From the NCBI GenBank assembly GCA_965220485.1, contig OZ244832.1, positions 2,604,001-2,668,000 on the forward strand: a stretch of 64,000 nucleotides of DNA, in the 5' to 3' direction. Each line of letters opens with the position of its first letter. The stretch's first letter is position 1. The notes under the pieces are model-generated. The model saw only the letters and a list, made by a program, of their open reading frames with translations. It searched no databases and had not been told where the DNA came from. Origin of the DNA: Aldehydirespirator sp965220485 (lineage in GTDB: Bacteria > Actinomycetota > Acidimicrobiia > Acidimicrobiales > Aldehydirespiratoraceae). A program made the position numbers and the translations under genes. Below, piece by piece: positions 50,789-61,000 of this stretch.

Positions 50789-52342
50789 CTAGGAGGCGAG
50801 CGGCCCCACGGCCTTCACTACCACCCGGCATCCGCCCCCCGGAACGTAGGTCATGGGAATCTCGACGATCCTCGTGATGCGGACATTGTCGGGATCGGCA
50901 CCTGCTCGGATCGCCGCGTCCTCGGCCTCCTCGCGGGCACCGCTGAGGCAGGCCTCCCTGCCGGCCGTGTCGTAGCTGTAGACCTTGTCGATCGATCCGG
51001 CCGCTTCGGCGATGGCCGCGCCGAAAGCGTTCGCCACGGAGTGGTGCGACGGCCAGAGCACCTCGCTGACGCCTCTCAGCGTCTGGGGCACCAGGTGGGC
51101 GCCGCCGCCGACGGCTATCAGAGGAAGAGCCGTGCTTGAAGCCTTCATCCGCTCACACAGAAGCCCGATCCGCTCGTCTACCCAGCCGATCGCGGCGTCC
51201 GCGAGCGAAGCGTCCAGTCCTGACAGCCGGCTGGAATCGCCGAAGCCCTCGAGGCGGCCCGCGGCCAACGAAATGTCCGAGAGCGTCAGCGTCGCGCCTC
51301 CCATGCAGATGGCCTCGGTGATCACGTCATAGCCCACGGAATCGGGCCCGACAGTCACGGCGTCGCCGTTGCGGACGATGCTGCCTCCTCCCAGCCCGAC
51401 CGAGATCAGATCGGGCATGCGGAAATTGGTCCGCACCCCTCCCACCTCCACGGACGCGGTCGACTCGCGGGGGAATCCGTCGACCAGGATCCCCACGTCC
51501 GCCGAGGTTCCTCCGACATCGATAACGAGCGCGTCGGAGAGTCCGGCCAGCGCGCTGGCGCCTCGCATCGAGTTGGTCGGGCCCGAGCCGACGGTGAGCA
51601 CCGGATACTTGTCGGCCTCGTCGACGGCCATCAATGTGCCGTCGTTCTGAGTGAGAAAGCTCTCCACCTCCAGCCCGGCTTCTGCCAGCGTGTTGCGGAA
51701 CCCCGCGACCACCCGCTTGGCCACCGTCAGGAGAGACGCGTTGAGGATCGTCGCGTTCTCGCGCTCGAGAAGCCCCAGCGATCCCACCGTGTGGCTCAGC
51801 GACACCGGGAAGTCGGCGCCACATTCCTCGGCCAGCAGTTCCGCGGCGCGAAGTTCGTGATCGATCGACGCGGGGCTGAATGCGCATGAGACTGCGACGG
51901 CCGACACCTCCGGCGCGCAGGAGGCGCCGAACCGCCTGACGGCGCCCTCGTCGAGGGCAGCGATCGGCGTGCCGTCGTACTCGAAGCCGCCCGAGACGAT
52001 CTCGCTGCGCCCGATGACAATGTCTCTGAGGTCTTCGGGCCAGGCCGCGCTGGGACGCACTCCCAGCGAAGACGGCGCGGCCAGGCGCAGCACTCCCACC
52101 CGGTCGAGGTCCTGACGCCCGATGATCGCGTTGGTGGGATGGGTGGTGCCCAGCATGGCCTTGCCCAGCGCGGAGCGGTCATCCAACTGGGCCAGCACCG
52201 CGGCCACAGCCGCCTGGATGCCATCTATCGGCTCGGGCGTGGTGGCTGTCTTGGTGGCGGCTATCACGACGCCGCCTGAGTCGACCACCACCGCGTCGGT
52301 GTTGGTGCCGCCGACGTCGACGCCGAGTCTCAGTCCCTTCAC
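50789..52342 (-). CDS. HyuA-type hydantoinase/oxoprolinase (copy A)
   Basis: The 517 residues from GTG 52342 (GTGA overlap with DUF917) have GLRLGVDVGGTNTDAVVVDSGG, MLGTTHPTNAIIGRQDLDR, VIDVGGTSADVGILVDGFPRES, and ALPLIAVGGGAHLVPQTLRG, paralogous to copy B over the full length. Like copy B it lacks the HyuB partner and the extended C-terminus of the hyuA at 19820. Expected to act with the DUF917 protein on a cyclic amide in the cytoplasm. Confidence 0.92.
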   Translation of the reverse strand: MKGLRLGVDVGGTNTDAVVVDSGGVVIAATKTATTPEPIDGIQAAVAAVLAQLDDRSALGKAMLGTTHPTNAIIGRQDLDRVGVLRLAAPSSLGVRPSAAWPEDLRDIVIGRSEIVSGGFEYDGTPIAALDEGAVRRFGASCAPEVSAVAVSCAFSPASIDHELRAAELLAEECGADFPVSLSHTVGSLGLLERENATILNASLLTVAKRVVAGFRNTLAEAGLEVESFLTQNDGTLMAVDEADKYPVLTVGSGPTNSMRGASALAGLSDALVIDVGGTSADVGILVDGFPRESTASVEVGGVRTNFRMPDLISVGLGGGSIVRNGDAVTVGPDSVGYDVITEAICMGGATLTLSDISLAAGRLEGFGDSSRLSGLDASLADAAIGWVDERIGLLCERMKASSTALPLIAVGGGAHLVPQTLRGVSEVLWPSHHSVANAFGAAIAEAAGSIDKVYSYDTAGREACLSGAREEAEDAAIRAGADPDNVRITRIVEIPMTYVPGGGCRVVVKAVGPLAS

Positions 52343-53415
52343 CGCTGATTCTCCCGGAAGTCGACGTAGTCGATGTCGTATCCGAAGGCCCGCGGGCCCA
52401 CCAGTTCCAGCATTCCGTCGCAATGCCATTCGGGCGCGCACGGCATGGCCAGCACGTTGAGCCGCTGCCCGTAGGCCAAGCCCTCGGTGGTGACCGGGTC
52501 AGCTGACTCGTAGTCGAGCAGACACAGCAGGTCGGGCACTGTGACCACTGCTCGACCCTCCTCGAAGGCGATGAGGTTCTCGTTCTGTATCTCGACCCGC
52601 ATGGTGCGGCTGGCGTCTTCCAGATGCTCGAGGACGACGGTGCCTCGGGCGAAGCCCTCGGTGGTGCGGCGATCTATGTCGATGACCTTGCCGCTGAAGA
52701 CCAGCGCGGCGTCGGTGTAGTCGAGCAGTTCCTGCCAGGCCCCCTCGGTGCCCTGTTTCACCTGTGCGAGACGTCCTCCGACCTCGGTGCAGTAGGTCAT
52801 CGAGCCGCGGATGCCGGCCCTCCGCACCTCGGCCACCGTCATCGGATAGCAGCTGATCGCATTGGCCAGACCGAGCTGAACAACCGCGGCGCGGGCCAGT
52901 GCCTCGGCTGTCTGGTTGGTTCTGGCCTCGAACACGCACATGTTGCCCTTCTCATCCGCTATCGACATGGGCGCGGCCAGGAGTCCGTGCAGCGTGAAGA
53001 CGGTCATCTCAATCTGGGGAAAGGCGCGCCGCATCCCGTCGGCGTCGACTATCGGTACGCCCATCTCGACTGCGGTGGCGATGGGTACCAGCGTGTTGAC
53101 CCCTCCCACCTCTATGGGCATCAGCGCAACCGGTTCCTCGCCCAGGTAGGCGGCCAGGGCGCGGATGCCGGCTCGGAACTCGGTGCCGGCAGGAATCTTC
53201 TCCAAGATCACCGTCGGCGCGCCGATGATGGCGGTGGTCAGCACACGGCCGTCGTCGGGGAGTTCTTCTGCTTGTACCACCTGGGCGGGGCCGTGATCGG
53301 CGATCGCCTGCTTGACCAGGAGCTTGCCCACATAAGGGTCGCCGCCTCCACCGGTTCCAAGCAGCGTCGCACCCAGGGCGAGGTCGTCGATGTCGTCGAT
53401 CGTCAACTCTCTCAC
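52339..53415 (-). CDS. DUF917 family protein (copy A)
   Basis: The 358 residues from GTG 53415 (VRELTIDDIDDLALGATLLG) match copy B along the full length: TGGGGDPYVGKLLVKQAI, AIIGAPTVILEKIPAGTE, ALMPIEVGGVNTLVPIATA, RRAFPQIEMTVFTL, NVLAMPCAPEW. First gene of the copy A block. As for copy B, the family may be S-methyl-thiohydantoin desulfurase. A long in-frame extension upstream has poor coding character and is not included. Confidence 0.9.
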   Translation of the reverse strand: MRELTIDDIDDLALGATLLGTGGGGDPYVGKLLVKQAIADHGPAQVVQAEELPDDGRVLTTAIIGAPTVILEKIPAGTEFRAGIRALAAYLGEEPVALMPIEVGGVNTLVPIATAVEMGVPIVDADGMRRAFPQIEMTVFTLHGLLAAPMSIADEKGNMCVFEARTNQTAEALARAAVVQLGLANAISCYPMTVAEVRRAGIRGSMTYCTEVGGRLAQVKQGTEGAWQELLDYTDAALVFSGKVIDIDRRTTEGFARGTVVLEHLEDASRTMRVEIQNENLIAFEEGRAVVTVPDLLCLLDYESADPVTTEGLAYGQRLNVLAMPCAPEWHCDGMLELVGPRAFGYDIDYVDFRENQR

Positions 53416-53704
53416 GGCCCGCCTTCCGGTCGGCTCGAGGGTCGTTGGCCTAGTCGTCCAACCTACGTTGCGCGTTCTAGCGGAGCCGATGGGCATTTCG
53501 CGACTACTTGCGGTTGACGGTACGCGATCTGCCCCTTCAGGTCTGTCCAGACGCCCGCATTGGCAGCACTGACATAGACCATTGGAGCGAGCCGGCGAAC
53601 TTGCGCCCGGCGTGCTCGCTTGATGTGTCCACACATTGCAGCAATGCCACAAACATGGCTTCCTGGGCGAACTTGCGCCCGGTGTGCTCGCTTGATGTGC
53701 CCTT
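53416..53704. other. Intergenic stretch upstream of copy A
   Basis: About 290 bases between the DUF917 start and the 3' end of the PutA gene. It should contain the promoter for the copy A block. I see no gene. The part nearest PutA holds the 33-bp direct repeat pair; the rest is without recognisable motif and clearly AT-richer around 53630-53665. Confidence 0.5.
53595..53699. repeat. Direct repeat pair, 33 bp, offset 72 bp
   Basis: Copies 53595-53627 and 53667-53699 differ at one base (CGGCGTG against CGGTGTG) and flank a 39-base AT-richer spacer. The second copy ends six bases before the PutA stop codon. Confidence 0.92.
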
Positions 53705-56700
53705 CTACAGGACGTTGCCGTAGCGGTGGGTGGTGCGGCTGACGGCCTGCTCTCTGAGGTAGTGGAGCAGCTCGATGCGGCCCTCGGCGGTGAGGGGGTC
53801 GTCGGCGAGGTGGACGCCGGCGTCGTTGGCGGCGGCTCGAAGTTCGTCGCGGCAGGTTCCCACCACCCGCATCCGCTGGATGCCGAGCGAGCCGAGCCGG
53901 GCTGCGAGCTCGGCACCGGTCTCGTCGGCGGCGTGCGATTCGATGAGGGCCACACCGCAGCGGCGGGCCGCGGCCCGGACTCGTTCAATGTCCCGGGGAG
54001 TCGAGCCGGCCTCGGCCCGCAGCGCCATGCGCGCCAGGGGCCGGTAGCGCAAGACGTTGGACTCACAGAACAGCCCGGTCGGGTCGTGCTCGACGCCGAA
54101 CTCGGCTCGCCAGGCCGCCTCGTCGCTGGCTCGGGCCGCTTCGAGCCATTCGTCGTCGCCGAGGCCGGTGTCGACGGGGTGCCAGGTGCCGAGCCGGGCC
54201 ACATAGTTGGGTCCGCCCGCTTTGGTGCCGGGACCGACCGACGACTGCTTCCAGCCGCCGAAGGGCTGGCGGCGCACGATGGCGCCGGTGGTGGGGCGGT
54301 TGATATAGGCGTTGCCCACCTCCACGGTGTCGGTCCATTGGCTGATCTCGTTCGGGTCGAGGGTGTGGATGCCTCCGGTGAGGCCGTAGGCGGTGGAGTT
54401 CTGGATGCCGATGGCCGCCTGGAGCGACTCGGCTCGCACCAGGCCCAGCACCGGGCCGAAGCACTCTGTGCTCGCGAACCACGAGCCGGGCCGCACTCCG
54501 AGGCGCACGCCCGGCGTCCAGGTCTGGGGGCTGAGCCGCTGGGGCTCGACCAGCCATTGCTCGCCGTCGTCGAGGCGGGTGAGGGCCCGCAGCAGCTTGC
54601 CCTCGGGCTCGTTGATGGTCGGGCCCATGGTGGTGGCCAGGTCCGTGCTGATGCCGACCTTGAGGCTGGTCACCGCATCGGCGAGCTGGCGGCGCAGGCG
54701 GGGCGAGCTGTAGACATCGCCGACGCAGATGGCCAGGCTGGCCGCCGAGCATTTCTGGCCCGAGTGGCCGAAGGCCGATGCCACCAGGTCGGCCACGGCC
54801 AGGTCGATGTCGGCGTTGGGCGTTATCACCATGGCGTTCTTGCCCGAGGTCTCTGCGAGCAGGCGCAGATCGGGCTTCCAATCCAGGAACATCCGGGCCG
54901 TGTCATAGGCCCCGGTGAGAATCACGGCATGCACCCCAGGATGCGTGACGAGATGGCGGCCCACGCTGTCGTCGGGAGTCCGGATGAAGGAGACCAGGCC
55001 CTCGGGCAGGCCCGCGGCCCAGCAGCACTCGGCCACGATCTCGGCACAGCCGGGCGTCTCGGGCGCGGGTTTGAGAATGGCGGCGTTGCCAGCCGCCAGC
55101 GCCGCGAACACTCCGCCGGATGCGATGGCCACCGGGAAGTTCCACGGCGGCACCACCAGCACTGTGCCGAAGGGCTCGAACCGAGCCAGGCCGTAGCCGG
55201 CCGACTGCTGGCCGGCCAGGTCCAAGGCCCGATCGCCGTACCAGCGGGCGAAGTCGATGGCCTCGGACACCTCGGGGTCGGCCTCGGCGATGGTCTTGTG
55301 ACCCTCATGCACCATGGCCGCCACCAGGTCGCCGCGCCGGCGGTTCATCTCGTCAGCCGCCCGCCACAGCAGGTCCCGGCGCTCGGACGGCGGACGGGCG
55401 GCCCAAGCCGGCTGCGCCCCGGCGGCGGACTCCACGATCCGGTCCACCGCGGCGGTGTGCCGGGTGACGGGGGTGGCGCATCCACTCCATCGCCGCGAGA
55501 CGATCTGGCGGGCCCAGGCCCGGTTGGCTGCCAGCACGGGATCGGTGTCGGGATCGTTGAAGAAGCCGTCCGCGGGGTCGGCGGGCTCGGGCGGGCGACG
55601 GCGGTCCTGCCGCCGGCGCGGGGACCGCCCGACCGACCACCGGTCCGCCACCGAGGCCCGGAACTTGTCCGCCTCGGCATCGAAGGCGACGCTTCCGGGC
55701 CGCAGGCCGAACAGGTGGTGGATGAAGTTCTCGTCCGAGGCGTTCTCCTCCAGGCGGCGGAACAGGTAGCTGATGGCCACGTCGAAGTCCCTGGTGGCCA
55801 CCGCCGGCGTGTACAGCAGCACCCCCCTGCCGTCGGATCGCAGCAACTCGGCCTGTGTGGGGGCCATGCCCTCAAGCATCTCGAACTCCACCCGGTGACG
55901 GACCTCGCGCTGTGAGGCCAACAGATCGGCCCAGGCGACGTCGAAGAGGTTGTGACTGGCCACGCCGATGCGCACCGAGGCGGTGCGCTCCGGTGTCAGC
56001 ACCCAGTCCAGGCAGCGCTTGTAGTTGGCGTCGGTCTCGGACTTGGTCGGATAGGGCGCCTGGGGCCAGCCATGCATGGCCGCCTCCACCCGCTCCATGG
56101 CCAGGTTCGCCCCCTTGACCAGGCGAATCTTGATCGAGCCGGAGCGCTGGCCGGCGGCGAAGCGGGCGTTGTGCCAGTCGACCAGTGAACGTAGAGCCTC
56201 GAAGGAGTCGGGCAGGTAGGCCTGCACTGCGATGCCGGCGTCGACGGCGAAGAACTCGGGCTCGTCAAGCAGAACCCGGAAGGCTTCGGTGGTGAGCTCC
56301 AGGTCGTGGTACTCCTCCATGTCGAGGTTGATAAACGTCGCAGGCGACGTTGCGGCTGCGGCTCGCAGCAGAGGGCGCAGGGCCTCGAGCACCCGCTTCA
56401 GCGACCCGTCGAAGTCCCAGGGATTCAGCTGTGACATCACCGACGAGACCTTCACCGACACGTAGTCCACATCGGGCTGGGCCAGCGTGTCGAGCACCTC
56501 GGTGTGCCGCCGGCGGGCCTCGGCGTCGCCCAGGACGGCCTCGCCGAGCATGTTGACGTTCAGCGAGAAGCCCTCGCCGGCGCGGGCCTGCAGATGGGCA
56601 CCCAGCCGCTCGGGCTTGGAGTCCACAACGAGATGGCCCACCAGCGTCCTCATGCGCCACCGGGCGATCGGCATCACCAGCCGGGGCAGCCGGGGGCCTA

Positions 56701-57001
56701 TACGGGCGCCGAGGCGCACCAGCAGCCTGTCCACCGAAGACAGGAACGAGGGCAGCTCGGCCTCGCCCACCAGCGACGCCAACTGGGCCGCCGCGACCGC
56801 TGGATCCTCAGGCCGGATCACCCGGTCCACGAACCGCATCGCGAACGCGGTGCCCGGCCGGTCGCGCACCATCCTGGCCAGCCGCCGCGTCGGGGCGCGG
56901 TCCCGCCTCGACACCGACATGTCACCGGCCTTTAGCCAACGCCCGACGCGCTCAACCGCCTCGTCGGCCAGCAGCTCGATGTCGCGGGTGTCGCCGTCCA
57001 C
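53705..57001 (-). CDS. putA: Bifunctional proline dehydrogenase / P5C (glutamate semialdehyde) dehydrogenase
   Basis: Oxidises proline to glutamate in two steps, FAD- then NAD-dependent. The 1098 residues contain a PRODH barrel (about 80-450: FSLNVNMLGEAVLGDAEA, DYVSVKVSSVMSQLNPWDF, IKIRLVKGANLAMERVEA, and VRIGVASHNLFD) and an aldehyde dehydrogenase domain (about 510-1000) with Glu717 (LLAETSGKN) and catalytic Cys751 (GHSGQKCSAA). No N-terminal ribbon-helix-helix is present, so it is the non-DNA-binding type; regulation likely comes from the divergent AraC-type gene. GTG start at 57001. The C-terminal 100 residues are an ALDH-like tail. Confidence 0.95.
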   Translation of the reverse strand: MDGDTRDIELLADEAVERVGRWLKAGDMSVSRRDRAPTRRLARMVRDRPGTAFAMRFVDRVIRPEDPAVAAAQLASLVGEAELPSFLSSVDRLLVRLGARIGPRLPRLVMPIARWRMRTLVGHLVVDSKPERLGAHLQARAGEGFSLNVNMLGEAVLGDAEARRRHTEVLDTLAQPDVDYVSVKVSSVMSQLNPWDFDGSLKRVLEALRPLLRAAAATSPATFINLDMEEYHDLELTTEAFRVLLDEPEFFAVDAGIAVQAYLPDSFEALRSLVDWHNARFAAGQRSGSIKIRLVKGANLAMERVEAAMHGWPQAPYPTKSETDANYKRCLDWVLTPERTASVRIGVASHNLFDVAWADLLASQREVRHRVEFEMLEGMAPTQAELLRSDGRGVLLYTPAVATRDFDVAISYLFRRLEENASDENFIHHLFGLRPGSVAFDAEADKFRASVADRWSVGRSPRRRQDRRRPPEPADPADGFFNDPDTDPVLAANRAWARQIVSRRWSGCATPVTRHTAAVDRIVESAAGAQPAWAARPPSERRDLLWRAADEMNRRRGDLVAAMVHEGHKTIAEADPEVSEAIDFARWYGDRALDLAGQQSAGYGLARFEPFGTVLVVPPWNFPVAIASGGVFAALAAGNAAILKPAPETPGCAEIVAECCWAAGLPEGLVSFIRTPDDSVGRHLVTHPGVHAVILTGAYDTARMFLDWKPDLRLLAETSGKNAMVITPNADIDLAVADLVASAFGHSGQKCSAASLAICVGDVYSSPRLRRQLADAVTSLKVGISTDLATTMGPTINEPEGKLLRALTRLDDGEQWLVEPQRLSPQTWTPGVRLGVRPGSWFASTECFGPVLGLVRAESLQAAIGIQNSTAYGLTGGIHTLDPNEISQWTDTVEVGNAYINRPTTGAIVRRQPFGGWKQSSVGPGTKAGGPNYVARLGTWHPVDTGLGDDEWLEAARASDEAAWRAEFGVEHDPTGLFCESNVLRYRPLARMALRAEAGSTPRDIERVRAAARRCGVALIESHAADETGAELAARLGSLGIQRMRVVGTCRDELRAAANDAGVHLADDPLTAEGRIELLHYLREQAVSRTTHRYGNVL

Positions 57002-57145
57002 GCCTCACTCACCCCTTCCTGTCGCGAGGGAAGAGCCTTCGCGTACACAACCATGATCGCGGGTGGCCCGAGCGCCGGTCTTGGATGATCCAGCGCCCAG
57101 GACGGCCGGTCCGTCCAATGTCCACCGCGGGGTACTGTCGGTCGC

Positions 57146-57907
57146 ATGACCGGGGATGCGAGGCGCCACGTGAGCCCCGCCGGAGTCTTTGAGGCGCAGC
57201 CCGAGGTCCTTGAGCTCATCGACCTGCTCGTGGATGTGATGTTCTGCATGAAGGACACCGACGGCTGCTACCTGGCCGTCAACCCGGCTTTCGTGAGGCG
57301 AGCGGGGCGCAAGTCCAAACGCGACGTGATTGGCCGGCGCGCCACTAATTTCTTCACCGCCCCGCTGGCGCAGCGCTACGAAGACCAGGACCGCCGGGTG
57401 TTCGCCACGGGACGACCGTTACGTGACGAGCTTGAGCTGATCCGCCGGGAGGACGGGGGGCTGGGCTGGTACGTGACGACCAAACTGCCGGTCGCGGCCC
57501 CCGGGGATCCGGGGCGAATCTGCGGCCTGGTCAGCATCAGCCGCGACCTGCGCACCCCGAGCTCCGACGACATGGCGGTGCGGGCCCTGCAGCGGGCGGT
57601 CGAACACGTGCGAGAGAACCTCTCTGAGACGATCCGGGTGGCGGAGGTGGCCGCCGCGGCCGGCCTGTCGCCGTCCCAACTCGAGCGCCGGATGCGCAAT
57701 GCGTTTGGCCTCTCGGCCATGCAATACGTGCTGAGGGCTCGGGTCGAGCGGGCCGCTGAACTGCTCGCCAATACCGACCTGCCCCTTGCTGAAGTCGCCG
57801 TAATCGCCGGCTTCTACGACCAAGCCGACCTCACCAACCGATTCGCCCGACTCACAAGCGAGACCCCCGCACAGTTCCGAGCCCATCAGCACGAGATCTC
57901 ACGCTGA
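57146..57907 (+). CDS. AraC-family regulator with N-terminal PAS domain
   Basis: The 253 residues have a PAS-like sensor (about 20-130: LIDLLVDVMFCMKDTDGCYLAVNPAFVRRAG...GRICGLVSISRDL) and a C-terminal AraC double HTH (LSETIRVAEVAAAAGLSPSQLERRMRNAFG, then ADLTNRFARLTSETPAQFR). It is transcribed divergently from putA across 144 bases, and is the likely activator of putA with proline or a derivative as signal. That link is inferred from position. Confidence 0.9.
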   Translation: MTGDARRHVSPAGVFEAQPEVLELIDLLVDVMFCMKDTDGCYLAVNPAFVRRAGRKSKRDVIGRRATNFFTAPLAQRYEDQDRRVFATGRPLRDELELIRREDGGLGWYVTTKLPVAAPGDPGRICGLVSISRDLRTPSSDDMAVRALQRAVEHVRENLSETIRVAEVAAAAGLSPSQLERRMRNAFGLSAMQYVLRARVERAAELLANTDLPLAEVAVIAGFYDQADLTNRFARLTSETPAQFRAHQHEISR

Positions 57908-58009
57908 CGCGGTTCGGCCCAGCGGGCACGCCTGGATCCCGTCGGCTGGAGGGACTCGGCGCGTGATGCTACGCCAATGGATCCGCGCCCAGGCCGCCAT
58001 GGAGTGAAT

Positions 58010-61000
58010 CTAGCTCGACTCCTCGGACGAGTCGAGGGCGCGGATGAGGAAGCTGGCCATCTGGGCCCGCGTCACCGCACTGTCAGGACAGAACCGCAAC
58101 GGGTCGGACGAACAGCCCCTGGCGATGCCCGCCGCGTACAGTGCATCGATGCTGGCCGAGTGCGCCCCGTTCGCGTCCACATCCACGAACCCCGCGGGCC
58201 TCGCCGGTGGCAGCCCCAGCGCACGCACCAGGAATGTCGCCATCTGGGCCCGCGTCACCGCACTGTCAGGACAGAAGCGCAGCGGCTCCGACGAACAGCC
58301 CACCGTCACACCCGCGGCAAGCAGCGCTTCGACGTTGGCCGCATGCACGCTCCGGGGATCCATGTCCTCGAACCCGGCCCTCTGCGCCGGAGCCTCAAGC
58401 TCCAGAATCCGAGCCAGGAAGCTCGCCATCTGGGCCCGCGTCACCGCATCGTCGGGACAGAACCGCAACGGCTCACGTGAGCAGCCCCTGGCGATGCCCG
58501 CCGCGTGCAGCGCATCGATGTTGGCCGCATGCACGTCGCGTGGGCCCACATCCTCGAACTCCGCCGACTCGGGCTCCTCGGGCTCCTCACCGCCGCCGCC
58601 GCCACCTCCTGCGCCTCCCCCGCCGCCGGTGCTGGTTGTGCCGGTCGATTCGGACACTGTGCCAACGGTGGACGCCTCAGCGCTGTCTTGGACCTGCGGT
58701 CCATGGTCGGTGTAGCGGGCGCGGGCTCGCAGATGGTGATTCAAATCGGCGTCTGTGGGCTGGTACGTCCTCGAGTCGACGCCGATCGGGACCCATGGGC
58801 CGAACTGGCTCGTGGAACGGTGCCACTCCCATACAACGCTTGACGCACCGCCGTCGGGATCGGTCAGAGTCGCGGTCAGCGACTGGCCCACCCGGGGAAA
58901 CGTCGAGGAGAACGTCACCGTGCCCTCCTCCTCGACGTTGGTGACGTTGATGGTGACGCGGATCGAGTCCCGCTCGTTCGACGGATCGGTGGCCGCGACC
59001 GCAACCGAGTAGCTAGATTTGGACTCGTAGTCGAGTTGCGCCTTGGTCCGCAGCTGGCCCGAGCGGGGATCGATGTCGAAGAACGCGGCGTGCGATCCGC
59101 TCAGCGAGTATGTGAGCCGGTCGCCCGGCGTATCGGTGGCTACCACCGGCGCCCCGACGAGGCGCCCCATGGTGGTGTCCCGGGCCGTATTCTCATCCAC
59201 GCTGCGTATGCCGTCCTCGGTGGCCGGGAACTCCGGGGCGGTGTTGAGCACTGGCGCGACCTGAACCGGGTTGTCGGAGACGGCGCTGACCGTCTTGCCC
59301 GTCCCGTGCTTGTCCCCGTAGGAGGCGGTGGCCCTCAAGTATCGTCCCACGTCGGTGCCCGCCGGCGTGTAGGACCGCGAGCCGGCACCGCTGATCGGCG
59401 TCCAGCCCCCGACTCCATTCGGGGAGCTGTCCCAACTCCAAGTGAGGCCGGTTTGGCCGCGGTCGGGATCGACCAGTGTTGCGTTCAGGGCAGTGTCCAC
59501 CTGAGGCTGCCGCGAGTCCAGGGTCACCACACCGGGCTCGTCGAGGTCGACGACGGTGACGATGACACTCAGCGATTGCGGGTTGTCCCCGTCGTCCGCG
59601 GAGACGGTCACGTGGTAGCGGTTGTCCCGGTTGGAGTCGGCCGGTCTCTCATGGTCGGGCACCGCGGCGAAGGAGAGCACACCGCCGTCGAGGGTGAAGT
59701 CGCCCCGGTCGGTGCCCGACAGGTCCCAGTCGATGGGCCCGTTCTCCGGGTCGTCAACCACCGTGAACGACCCCACCGACCGGCTGCCGTTCTCGTCGTA
59801 GTCGAACGCGGTGTCCCCCTCCAGCGTGAACGGCTCGTTGTCGTCGGTGACGGTCACCGCGACGGCCACGTTCTTTGACTGCGCGCTGTCCGAGACGGTC
59901 ACCACGACGTCGTATTGGTTGTCTCGGCCCTGGTCGGTCGGCATCTCGTGGTCGGGTGGGAAAAGAAACTTGAGCTTGCCAGCGTTGAAGTAGAAGTCGC
60001 CCTGGTCGGTTCCCGAGAAGTCCCAGATGACGATGCCGCCCTCGGGGTCTGCGGCGGTGAATTCGATCACATCGTCGTCGCCGTTCTCGAGGTAGCTGAT
60101 CTCGGTGCCACCGATCAGCTCCGGTGGCTCGTCCACATCGGTTACCATCACGGTCACTGCGATGGTGGCGTCGGTTGCGGTGTCGGCATTGCCGTTGTCG
60201 TCCTTGCTGTCGCTCACCGAGACCGTCACTTGGTGGCTGGCCTTGGCCTCGTGGTTCAGAGGCTCCTTCACCTGAAGCTGACCGGTGGGCGAGTTGATGT
60301 CGAATAGCGCGGCGTCGCGTCCACCCAGGGAGTAGGTGAACGTGTCACTCTCATAGTCGCGGGCGCTGATCGGAGAGCCGATGCTCTGGCCAGCACCGGC
60401 GTCCTCCCGCACGGTGCGGATCGCTTTGAGTCCTTCGGCGAAGAAGGGCTCGCTGTTAGTAGCGCCCGGCGTGCCCCGGCCGGTGACCGACCAGTCGCCG
60501 TCGCCGCGGCTGTTGACGGCCCGAACCTGCACATCGCGCCCGACCCCGACGCTGAGCCCGGCGATGGTGTACCGCCGGGTCGCAGCCGGACCGACCCCCT
60601 CGATCACGGTCCAGGCGGAATCGTTGGCCTTGTTGGAAGCACCGCTGGGGATGTGCCGCACGTCGTAGCCGGTGATGTCCGACGTACCGGTGTAGTCGGG
60701 CCGGGCCCACTCCACGGTCAGGTGGTCGGTGCCGGGCTGGACATAGTGCAAGGCCGGTGCCTCGGGGGTGGCCTTGGGGGTGGACTTGTGGCCGTAGACG
60801 GTGATGCTCCACGACTCCAGCCGGTTGGACGGCCCGCCCGACAGCTGGTCGGCCATGCGCAGTGTCCATGTTCCCGACGGGTCTTCCCCCAAGTGCCGGG
60901 CCGACCCAAACCGGAAGCCGCCGACCAGGCGGCAGTCCACCACGGTTCCGGATTTGAGCTCGTACGGGCAGTTGGCGGACTCGCGGACCGACAGCACCGA

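Noticed and set aside
53726..55915. A 729-codon plus-strand frame inside putA
   Set aside because: Antisense to conserved PutA sequence; composition is typical of a shadow frame.
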